From: Phragmites australis
Taxonomy: Eukaryota; Streptophyta; Magnoliopsida; Poales; Poaceae
NCBI RefSeq assembly: GCF_958298935.1
Contig: NC_084924.1
Span: forward strand, 2,976,001-3,040,000
DNA length: 64,000 nt
Direction: 5' to 3'
Shown here: positions 12,676 through 22,274 of the stretch, piece by piece
How the letters are laid out: every line of letters begins with the position of its first letter
How positions within the stretch are numbered: the stretch's first letter is position 1
Program-made: the position numbers and the translations under genes
The notes under the pieces: model-generated
The model's database searches: none
What the model was told of the DNA's origin: nothing
What the model saw: only the letters and a program-made list of their open reading frames with translations

Positions 12676-12935
12676 AGACTATGGCTGATGGTTTTCCTTC
12701 GCGGTCTAAATTCTTGTGGTGAAAGAATTTTTTTCTCTTTAGCGTTTTAACGGTTTTCGTTATGAAGGAATTTTTAAAGTCATTTTCTTCAATACAGAAT
12801 TCTCTCTACTTTACTTTCGTGATTCACTTCGAAAGGAAACTGTTATATATGAGAGAAAATAAAGAGAATGAGTACAGAGAAGGAAATCGAGAAGGGAACG
12901 AAATAAAGAGAATATGATTGGAGATGATCTTATAT
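12676..12935 (+). repeat. Dispersed repeat family, copy A
   Basis: AT-rich, non-coding, about 260 bp. Diagnostic internal words are ACGGTTTTCGTTATGAAGGA, CAGAATTCTCTCTACTTTAC, TTCGAAAGGAAACTGTTA and GAGAATATGATTGGAGATGA. The same words recur at 17.15-17.41 kb (reverse orientation), 28.53-28.73 kb (reverse orientation) and 56.63-57.05 kb. It is most likely a MITE whose ends carry a GGAGATG-type terminal word; the exact ends are uncertain. Confidence 0.6.
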
Positions 12936-14204
12936 CACTCTTTTGTAAGTTGAGTTAAAAAAAACATGAAATGAATGAGAAGAATCGAAGTACTATGAAT
13001 ATTAAGTAGGAGGGATTTACACATAAGATAAGTTCTTATGTATTTGAAGATGAAATTTTGGCACAGTCTTGCTCGTACAAGATTCAGGAAACACATGAGA
13101 TAAGCTTTGATGTACTTGAAGATGAAATTTTCGCATAGCCTTGCTTATACAAGACTTATCATGACTATTCATTTATATTAAGACTTGTGTTGAAGAGATA
13201 GGTAAAAAAATCATATGATAAGTAAACTAGAATTAAATGATAAATAAATATCAGATAAAAAAAAAAGATAGACGGGTAAGATAAGCGTCACGTGTGCATA
13301 AAGACGTATGTAATTGCATTTTCCGATGTCTATCTCTCTCTATGGCTTCTGTCTCTGGAATCCCTAACCATTATCGAGATGCTAAGCATCGCAGCTTCTC
13401 GGGTTTTTTTTAATAGGGTTCAATTTTCTGTTTTATATGTCTATCTCTATCATCCACGAACTATGGCATCCGCACCAAACTCATTAGGTATCTCTTTGCA
13501 ACAGAGGAGTCACACGCAAATTTAAGTCATTATGTATCTCTCCTTTTGTTGCCTTAGACTATAGTTGTTACAAGAAAGATTTTTTTACATGCTGCTTTTT
13601 TTGACATCTTTGTTGAGATGAAGGTTTAGTAATAAAATATAGATGCTTCATGATAATTATCTGCTTTTTAAATCTCTTTTATCTTGTTGCTGAATTATAG
13701 CTATGTGATAGATGTAGTACACATCGTAGTGAAAATATTGTAATAAATATCGATTTTATACATCTTCGGATGTATAAAGCAAGGTAGGTTTTTCCAAGTG
13801 TCGAAGAAATCTTGCCGGAGGCTCTCCGATGGCATCCTAATTTTGGCCTAGTGCAGAGTGTTAGGCTCTGTTGTGCTAGCGCTTGTAGAGATTTTTAGCA
13901 CATCTGCTGTTTGTTGGTTGCTTACAGAAACCATCTCATTCTTTTTTTAGCTTTAATATTAAAATACAAGTTGTCATCTCATTCTTGCAGCAATGGAAGG
14001 TGTCGGCCTGATCAGAGGGCCGAAACAAGTTGAAGTGGCCCAGAATCTAACGACCAGTCTCGGGCCTAACGGCAGAGGCTGGCACGAAAAGCTTGGGCTC
14101 TGAGACGAGGTGAGATCTGGGCCACTCACGGCCTAATTTTGCCCACCCAGGCCATCAAGTCGGAACAGGTCTCTCGCTCGCGCTCTCGTCGCTAGTTGTA
14201 TTTA
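12936..14204. other. Intergenic, AT-rich; no gene seen
   Basis: A short imperfect tandem repeat lies at about 13023-13150, where a phrase beginning CATAAGATAAG.TCTTATGTA and containing TTGAAGATGAAATTTT.GCA recurs after about 75 bases. 13990-14110 resembles the spacer of the 12.3-kb repeat. No open frame has recognisable features. Confidence 0.4.
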
Positions 14205-14419
14205 GGCCTTGTTTCAGTTGGTATGACTTGCGATCATAATATGTAAATTGAAATAAATGGGTAGATTGTATCATTTAATTTTTAATAATTTAGTCTTTAA
14301 ATTATAAAAAATTAGTAATATATCTTTTCACTAACTTATACATATCGTACAATTCGTTTTCTTAGAATCCACAATCTACATATTGTTTTTCACAATCTCC
14401 GACTGAAAAAAACAGACTC
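14205..14419. mobile_element. Tourist-like MITE (PIF/Harbinger type)
   Basis: About 215 bp, AT-rich and non-coding. The left end is GGCCTTGTTTCAGTTGG; the right end, reverse-complemented, is GAGTCTGTTTTTTTCAGTCGG. TTA occurs directly on both sides (14202-14204 and 14420-14422), the usual 3-bp target of this class. The terminal repeats are imperfect, so it is an old copy. Confidence 0.5.
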
Positions 14420-14683
14420 TTATACTTCTATAAAATACACGAGTTATGACAGATACGATCTCTATCATTCACCTGGTTTGATCCGATGATCACTAAAAAT
14501 TTAAATCATATTTCTACTTCCAAAAATATATTTAATTTTTTATTATTTGCTTTTACGTGTGTGAAATACATGTAGTTGCTAGTCACATGAAACCAACCAC
14601 AAGACGAAACCAACGTGAGCACAACACATCACCGAAAATTCCTGCAGCGCTGCACAACGTGCTAGGGTTTTTAACACGTTTGT

Positions 14684-15481
14684 AGGGGTGCGAGCGGATC
14701 AGGTACAGACGGATATCGCTGTTCCTATATCTTATTCTAGTTTTTTTCCCGAAGTGGGATTGGACACGAATAGTATCAACGGATATCGGTCATCCCATAT
14801 TTACTTCGGGTTCCTTCAGTTGGTTGGATAGGTAAAAAAAAAATCACTTCATTTGTATCCCTATACATCACATTAAACAGTATACGGGTCCAATCAAAGT
14901 GAGCATAGTGAGAGAGTGATCGGTGAGATATGAAAATAAGAGCATTCAGTATTACCTGTCTACGAATATGTGACAATCTATCTATATATTATCATGTTTT
15001 TAAGTAAAATCATAATAGGTTTTATCATAACACCTAATATTCAGATATTTTATATATCGAATCGGATACAGATGAATATTATTCAACAATATCAGACATA
15101 GATATCAGTCATCTCATATTTACTTCAAACCCTTTCAGATAATCGAATGATCGGAAAATATCAGTCCCGTTTACATCCCTATGCGGCTGCCTCTACTTCT
15201 CAGAAGATTTTTTTACTCCGTGATTTACACCCCTATACTTCAGCTGATGAACAGTATCAGACATGGATATCATGCGGCTGCCTCCACTTCTCAGAAGGAT
15301 CCAATCTATCACAATCTTCAGCTAAAACAATATTGGACATTCAGATACTTTGGATATTTTAGATATCGAATCAGAAATAGTGTTGAACAATATTGAACAT
15401 AAATATCGATTATCTTATATTTATTTCGAACCCTTTCAAATGATCCGAAGGTAAAAAAATATTCATCCCGTTTGCACCCCT
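14684..15481. mobile_element. Non-autonomous TIR element, partly tandem-duplicated
   Basis: The left end reads AGGGGTGCGAGCGGAT; the right end, reverse-complemented, reads AGGGGTGCAAACGGGAT. The inside is AT-rich and filled with variants of GATATCGAATC and CGGATATCGGTCATC, typical of a widespread plant element with AGGGGTGCAAACGG ends. Its 3' part plus flanking host sequence is repeated: 15045-15241 resembles 15354-15540 at an offset of about 300 bp. The element ends only about 110 bp upstream of the glycine-rich gene's TATA box. Confidence 0.6.
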
Positions 15482-15594
15482 TCCAGCTGCCTCCACTTCT
15501 CAGAAAAAATTTTACTCCACGCATTTACACCCCTCACTTACTCCCATTTACCACCCCCGCCTGTCCATCTCCCTCCTGGTTCCACTTCCGTCTC

Positions 15595-15602
15595 TATTTA
15601 AA
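15595..15602 (+). promoter_or_regulatory. TATA box of the glycine-rich protein gene
   Basis: TATTTAAA lies 86 bases upstream of the ATG at 15681, a normal distance for a plant core promoter. The start codon context GAGACATGGCC is favourable. Confidence 0.5.
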
Positions 15603-15680
15603 CGAGCACGCCATGATCCCGCTCTACTCCACAACACTACTCCGCTTCTCGCCAACACACGTCGCATAGATCGGTGAGAC

Positions 15681-16137
15681 ATGGCCAAGCGCTGCATTGC
15701 TTTCGTGGTGGTGCTCTGGGTCGCGCTGGCGCATGCCGTGGCGGCGGCCAGGACCGTGCCCGGTGGCGCTGGTTCCTCCACCGCCGGCCGCGTCGGCCAC
15801 CAAGAACGACGGTGGTGCCACGGGCGCGGGCGCCGGCGTGGCGGACAAGAAGAACCTCTTCGTGGGCGTGGGCGGCATGGGCGACCTCCCGGGCTTCCCG
15901 GCCGTCGGCGCCTGGTACGGTGGTGGCTTCGGCAACAACGGCGGCCGCGTCTTCAGCGGCGTCACCGGCCCGCTCGACGGCGTCGGGGGTGGCATCGGGT
16001 GCGCCGGCCCGCTCGGCGGCGTTGGTGGGTTCGGGCCCCTCGGCGGCTTCGGCGGCGGCGGCGGTGGCGGTGCCTGTGGGCTCGGAGGTGGCGCCGGTGG
16101 TTTCGGCGGTGGGGGTGCTGGTGGCGTCACGCCTTGA
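15681..16137 (+). CDS. Glycine-rich secreted (cell-wall type) protein, frame broken
   Basis: The ATG at 15681 opens a clear signal peptide (MAKRCIAFVVVLWVALAHAV, cut likely after AVAA). The glycine-rich body lies one frame over: ATKNDGGATGAGAGVADKKN, then FVGVGG..GDLPGFPAVG, then runs of GG, GFGG and GGGGG to the stop at 16135-16137. The switch must occur between about 15765 and 15800, in a C/G-rich stretch, and needs one extra base to be skipped. Read straight from the ATG, the chain becomes Arg-rich and loses the glycine repeats. Glycine-rich proteins of this layout strengthen cell walls. This is either a recent pseudogene or a one-base sequence error. The promoter and signal look intact. 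Confidence 0.65.
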
Positions 16138-17150
16138 GCTGCATCAAGTCGGTGTGTCGGACGTCGGGCAGTGCACGTACGCACGCGTGGTGCATGCATG
16201 CATGGCATTTGCATGCGTCACGTTCATGACCTGGCCTAGATACGGTGATTTTGTTAACCTTTAACCTCCGCGTATCTAATTTTTGATAGACGTTGTGTGG
16301 ATATATATACTGGTGTGAGTGTGTACGAGCGCGGACACCTCAGTCACTGAGCTACACATTCATCGCCATTCATCGCTTCGGTTCGGGGCGTACGTACATT
16401 TTCCCGGTGGGTCGCCGGATGATCCTTCCATGCGACCATGGTCAAAGGCCCCGCGCCCGTCGTGTTCGCACCTCTAATTGAAAAACTTGAACGAAACAAC
16501 GGCGGCCGTCACGGATCACGCTCTTGCGCCATGGACACGGCGACGCTGCAGCAGGCTGTGAGCTGAGTGGAGTATGACTGCTGCTCTGACAGAGAGACTA
16601 TCTTATCTCTGATAAGAGACCTCGTCATAAATTTGCCGCAGATGCAGCAGCAGAACGACCAGCGAGAGGGGGTAATGTAAATGCGGCTGCAAGTGAGCTC
16701 CAGCATCCTCGGTGGCCACTTGCGCCGCGCCAGGTGTTAGCGGACCACCGGCCGGCGCCCGGCGCCCCGGCGGGCGGTGTGGAACCGGATGGCGTGAGTG
16801 AGCCGTTTGCTGTGCTCCGGCAGCAGCGCGCACGGCACGGCTCACCTCGGCGAAGAAAGCTGCCACGGCGCTGGCCGTGACCAGGCGGTGAACCGCATGC
16901 CCACCGCCCGGAGCCATCATTCATTCCGTGCCTCTGGCCTGGGAGGAGGACGAGATTCGCTGGCCCGCTCCCGCACATCGGCCGGGATGCTGCTATTACT
17001 CCCATGCCTGCATGGGCTGAGGTGCAGCAGCTGCCTGCAGGCGCAAGGCTGCAGCTATTGAAGGCTTCAAAGCCTCTAGCTGTTCTGCGAGAAGCTGGCA
17101 CCACCACGCAACTGCTCAACTAACAAGCCAGTGAGTTCGTTCGAGTTAAA
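16138..17150. other. Intergenic; GC-rich stretch 16500-17120 unexplained
   Basis: After the GRP 3' flank, 16500-17120 is GC-rich and open on the minus strand in two frames. One reads GHAVHRLVTASAVAAFFAEV near 16890-16830; the other is a 164-residue frame rich in Gly, Ser and Arg. Neither has a recognised family. It could be a broken gene fragment or a captured host sequence. Confidence 0.3.
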
Positions 17151-17151
17151 C

Positions 17152-17410
17152 CGCCTCAACCATATTCCATTTATTTTGTTCCATTCTTAATTTTCCTCCC
17201 TATTTTTATTCTCTTTATTTTTTTATTTTCAACAGTTTTTTTTTCAAAGAAATTTGTAAAGTAGAAGAAAAGATAATATCATCTCAAAAGGAACAACCTT
17301 AAAATCTATTCGTAACAAAAACTGTAAAATAAAACCGTTGAAACGTTAAAAGGAACAAATATTTCTTTGTAAAAAAGTTCTCATCCACGAAAAGAATCGC
17401 TTAAGAATAC
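17152..17410 (-). repeat. Dispersed repeat family, copy B (reverse)
   Basis: This is the reverse orientation of the family described at 12.7 kb. It shows CAACCATATTCCATTTATTT, TTTTCAACAGTTTTTTTTTC, AAACCGTTGAAACGTTAAAA and GAAAAGAATCGCTTAAGAAT. Non-coding. Ends are approximate. Confidence 0.5.
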
Positions 17411-17834
17411 CCTTACTAAGCGCAGACCTCACGACTTCCGTTTCTTGCTCATACGACGTCGGATAAAACCATGCAACAAGCAAACCCTACTGCGCAATTT
17501 CGATTTGTTACTCGCAGATGTAGTCGCTCTAATCGCAGTCTTGGGTTGGAGTCGAATAGCAACTTGAATCGTTTAAAAAAATACTCCTCGGTAATGCACA
17601 TGTGTTCAGTAACACAACCATATAGCCAAACGCCAAGACCCTGAAACTGTTGGGCAGTTAAATCTGATCCCACATCCATGTTTGTCAAGACGAATTTTTG
17701 CGCTAACTGAGGTCGCCCGAAATGCAGACACATCCTTATCCAGCAAAGCAAACAATGAAGCACAACATTCCGGGGGCAGTTCAGTAAATCTACTCATATC
17801 CAGGCTATACATACATAGCGTCCGAGAATACTAG

Positions 17835-17967
17835 ATTTCGGAATATAACACCCAAATTAACATGCCTTTCAGGATTTGACACCCTGACTCATATGTAGAC
17901 TCTGGACGGCTCCACCTGTCATTGTGATCTTGAGCCGAGACACGAATTGGGTGTTATATTCTGAAAT
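17835..17967. mobile_element. Short MITE-like inverted-repeat element
   Basis: Near-perfect 24-base inverted repeats bound the segment. The left arm (17835-17858) begins ATTTCGGAATATAACACCC; the right arm (17944-17967), reverse-complemented, begins ATTTCAGAATATAACACCC. The interior of about 85 bp is unique. It lies in the 3' flank of the VAMP72 gene. No target duplication could be fixed with confidence. Confidence 0.6.
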
Positions 17968-18174
17968 TACTACCAAGAATACACGACAGTTCAACCCGCT
18001 TAACCCAGTCAGGCAGTCACCATCCAAGAATAAGACAACGTGAAACACTTGTGCACAATGACCGGGCCAGAGCACACTAGAGAAAGAACAAAAGACCATA
18101 TGTTTCTTCAGCTCAAAGCAGCAGTATTTTAGGGGCAGTTGAATGTATATCAGTCTCGACTTTCTGGCCCACGC

Positions 18175-21100
18175 TTACTTGCATTTAAAACCGTGGCAGA
18201 CGGACAGGATTATGATCAGAATTAGCGCGACGATGATGCCCAGCACGATGAGCTTTATCTTCATGTTCTGTAGCCACATCTTTCTCCTTACCTTCGTTCC
18301 TTGCTGCCTGAAATCTTGTGCCTGCATACCGACACAATTGGAAGTATCGGATAGACATATCAGATAGCAGCAAAATTGAACGTTTGTGGAACTTTCTGCT
18401 TAAACTTGGTACTTTGTATTTACACTTGATCAATAATAGAACTACACAGAAAAAGTGTATCAATAATAGAACTACACATCCTAACCGTTAGGAAGATGAC
18501 AGATTATTTCAGCACTTTGTATTTACACTTGCATATCACCTTAGCAAGTAGCAAAAGATGGTATCCGGTACATTGACAGATTCATTTCAGTACTTTGACA
18601 TAGCCTTAGAAGTGTCTAGTAGCCCATGAGCAGCAGTCTATAAACTGACATATTATGTGGCATTTTGCTACCTAATGTAAACAATAATCCACAAGCTCAT
18701 GATTTAATCACTTGAGCATATCAGGAGTGTCTATGCTAGTAAATTTATCCAGAGTGCTAACGATAGACCTACAATGAAACTTGTGTCATAGCAAAGCATA
18801 TCTGGATAGCAACAGCAGTGACCTATCAACACACTTGCTGCTTAGAGATATTTTGCAGTCTAGTAAGGAAATCCGCTGCCTTCCCAGGTAACATGTACGT
18901 TAACAGCTCCGAAAAGGAAGACAATACAATATCCAGTAGACCAGTGCAGGGTAAGATAAAGGAATGAATGAAGACCTGTGAGCGCAGATTCTCAGTCTTG
19001 TCGACAAGCAGCTCAATCTTCTCTCCACGATCGAGGACCTGAATTACACAAGAAGAGAAAAGCAATCAGAACATTCTTCAAGATTTCAACGATGGCCCCC
19101 AATATAAAATGGTGTACTTCATACAGCTAGAGCTAATCTGCAAAGAAAAAGGTGTACCTTTTCAATGTTTTCCATCATAACACCCTTGACTTCTGAAACT
19201 TGTGCCTTCACTTTGGCCAGCTTGCTGATCTCTTCAGGGTGGTCCACACAATACTGCATGTGCTCCTTAAGTTTTGATCTACGGAAAGTAGAAAAGGTTA
19301 TTAGTCCGATGAAGCATAATGTATGTACTGAGATTCAGACCTCCGCAATACATACCCGAACTCTCGGTTGAGGCTGTTAGCTGCAGCAGTAGCAGCTTTT
19401 CCACCACCATATCTTTTTGTGAAATCATCCTTAACCCTATCCAAGAAAGCAATGGGAACTTGTCGCCCCACTGATTCAACAGCAACCACACAATATGCTG
19501 CGGAACAAAGTATGACATTAGACTAGCTTTTCAATTTAAATAGCCAAGTGCCCATGCATTGCAACGAAAACACAAACATTAGATGCGGTAACATCAAACA
19601 CAAACTCACGGTATGGAGATATGGATACGCCATGGGAGCGCCGCCAAACGAATATGTGCAGAGCGATGCTGTAGTTTGATTTCATATGGTATCCGAGAAA
19701 GAGGATGAGACTATCCGCTAATTTTCCTCCTAATTTCTTCATTTATTTTTATTAGTAAAACGGATACCAAATCTATAGCCGGTAACGAGGTGGAGAGGCT
19801 GGAGGACGAGAGTGGATAGCAAAAGTGGATAAATTATTCGAATTTTTGGGGTTTTTATTAGATGGGAGGAGAGCAGAGGAAGAGGTGACGCGGGAAGCAA
19901 CTCGTGTTTTATATAGTAGAGAAATGACGAGAAATTGTGACATAATTGACTTCTCTTGGGTAAAGAGTGTTTGCGGAAGTGAAGACTGTGTAACAAGGCG
20001 GCACACAAGAACTTTCTACATTTTCAGAAAAGAAAATGCTAATGGCACCATGTTTGCAGAAGTGAAGACTGTGTACAAAAATCAGCTACTTGGTAAAAAT
20101 CTGGCATCAGACCTTATTGGAAAGTTTTTCATGCACCTTTTTTATTTCTCACTGTTTTGAGTCATGCAAAACAGGAAAAGTAGAAGATACATTATTTGAG
20201 CATATGAAGCAACAACGATACTAGCTTATGAAGAAAGTATCAAGCAACATATAATGGTTCAAAACTTTTTACTCCACATCACCTATCATGTATACCATTC
20301 ATGGTTGTTAAGGCGGTAAGGTGAGGCATGGCACTTGGGCATTGCTTGGACGCCTATGCGATGTGGCGGACGCCTAAGCGACGCCATACTGCTGCTGTAC
20401 GAGGGGGTACGAGAGCCTAATTGGCTGCTGTTGGGTGTGACTGCATGTTGGCTGTAGTGCCTAAGTCTCCTAGAGTTCTGGGCCTTGCCATCAGTCCACT
20501 TGGCCCAAGACATTGAAGTAAACCTAAAGCCTGAAATTTACTAGCCGAACAGAATAGCAAGTTCCGCAGTGTAGTGCCACCGCCGATGCTTCCTGCTCAA
20601 TGGACTGAGAGATGGCTTGACTCTGCTTCTTCCCATGCGCCACTACACCACCTCACCTCCGTCCCAACGACGCCTGACGTCCTTCCCAGCGCCACCTAGG
20701 GCAGATTGGCACACCGTGTAGTGATCTAGCAGATCCGCCGGCAGCTGCCTGGGCTTTAGCGCCAACAACATGGGATCCACGACTACGGGGATGGGGATTG
20801 TGGCGGCTTATTCTCTCAATTTTGCGGCCTTCTCCCTCTCGCAAGTCGAGGCGAGGCTTGGTGTCACCCCTACACTGCCTCGACGCTTAAGCGACACCTT
20901 AACAAACCATGATTCTGTTATAACAATTAGCATAAATCTAAGCTGTTATTCCATTATAACAAATAGCATTGTTCAACAGAAAAAGATGAGGTTGCTTTGA
21001 AGATTAGAAATGATCAACCACTCCATTCAATGCACTCAGAGGGAATCATCTACCCCATTCAATTCACATTGAAACTGCTCACGACCTGACCCTCAGACCT

Positions 21101-22274
21101 GAAGGTTACGTGGCTAAAGTATGAGTTGTCAGGGGGAAATGCTCATCAAAAGACAAATGGAAAGACAAAAATACAGGGGTACCCACACAACGAACAATCA
21201 ATGTTTAGCATAATAGACTGCCTTCATGTTTCACACCATAGCAAAATCACTTACCCCTTGTTTTATTGCCCCCCCCCCCACCTCAGATTTTTTTAGGATT
21301 AGCTAAAATTTTAACTGAATCCTAGGCATCTGTTGAAGTCGTCACTGATGACAACAACTTCTCTAAACAAAGTAAATCACAATAAAGCATTTCAACCATG
21401 GAAACTTAGCATTACATCATACTAGAGTAACAAAGTAATCATCATTCACATGCATTTATGTTACTTCTTAGATCAGGATGAATTACTTACACAGAAACAT
21501 CAGCCTATAGCCACGTGACAAAAATGTGCATCCAAGCATCAGTAGCAAGGAGCCAAGCACACAGCGGTCACCACCAAATATATGTACTAAAAATAGTTGG
21601 CATATCTACAGGCAGCACCGTGGACTGGTATTTTTTTACTGCTGCCATCGGCTAGTGCAAGTAGCCTGCATACCTAAAAAAACAACACTAAAACCCTCTA
21701 TGGCATACATAACTCGCAAAACGCGAGGCAAAACAAGCAAGGATTCACCACATACCACATTACCCCCACATCTCGTGAAGTATGGTCAAACTCAAGTCTC
21801 AAACAATGCCCTGCAGCTAAGAGCTTAACTAAGTAACTAAGTAGCGCGCAACTGCGAGCATATTTCACACACAACACGAACTGCACAGTACAACACGTCA
21901 CCAAACAACCCGATCATAGATTCCAATCAAAACGACCTAATCGCATATCTAAGAAATCCACAAGATCTGCATCCTGGCAGACAAATCGAGCACGCACCAT
22001 ATCGGTTCCACACAGATCGGATCAAATCCGCAACGAATCGCACGGGTAAAAGCAAGGACCGAACAGGATGGGCGAGGAACTCACTGAATCCATCTTCCAC
22101 AAGGTAGTTGAACGTGTGTCCGTCGCAGTTGTAGGTGAACTTGTTGTTGCTGGCGGGGAGCTTCATGAGGCACTGGGAGGCGATGGTGGTGAAGTTGCCG
22201 GTGAACTCCGTGTACTCGGCCAGTATGACCGTGCCGCGGGCCACGAACGCGTAGATCAGCGACTGCTGCCCCAT
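18175..22274 (-). CDS. R-SNARE, VAMP72 group (VAMP721/722-like)
   Basis: Minus-strand exons, in order of translation: 22274-22085, 19497-19356, 19278-19158, 19038-18976 and 18321-18175; 220 residues. Residues 1-115 are the longin domain (starts [15 protein letters not shown]). The SNARE coiled coil spans about 128-186, with the zero-layer Arg at about 155 ([11 protein letters not shown]). A single C-terminal anchor ([20 protein letters not shown]) ends in CHGFKCK. VAMP72 proteins drive secretory-vesicle fusion with the plasma membrane and cell plate. All splice sites are GT-AG and the frame is continuous. The start is the only ATG matching the family N-terminus. Intron 1 is about 2.6 kb and holds two transposon insertions. 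The intron between exons 4 and 5 is about 650 bases. Confidence 0.93.
19541..19922 (-). mobile_element. Helitron-like non-autonomous repeat, copy 1
   Basis: Read on the minus strand it starts TCTCTACTATATAAAACACG and ends CGTTGCAATGCATGGGCACT followed by TGGCTA. A TC start and a GC-rich, partly self-complementary end just before a CTAG-like terminus fit a common grass Helitron group. A diverged second copy lies at 24415-24790. This copy lies in VAMP72 intron 1. Class assignment is by pattern only. Confidence 0.5.
20297..20912. mobile_element. TIR element of about 615 bp in VAMP72 intron 1
   Basis: The left end contains ATGGTTGTTAAGGCGGTAAG. The right end, reverse-complemented, contains ATGGTTTGTTAAGGTGTCGC. 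Near both ends are words of the type GACGCCTAAGCGACGCC and CCTCGACGCTTAAGCGACAC, typical of a widespread plant repeat with GGCG/CGCC-rich subterminal words. It has no coding capacity. The target duplication is not clear. Confidence 0.5.

Noticed and set aside
15624..16214. Proline-rich (extensin-like) 196-codon frame on the minus strand
   Set aside because: The proline runs are the complement of glycine codons in the glycine-rich gene, which has a TATA box and signal peptide on the plus strand.
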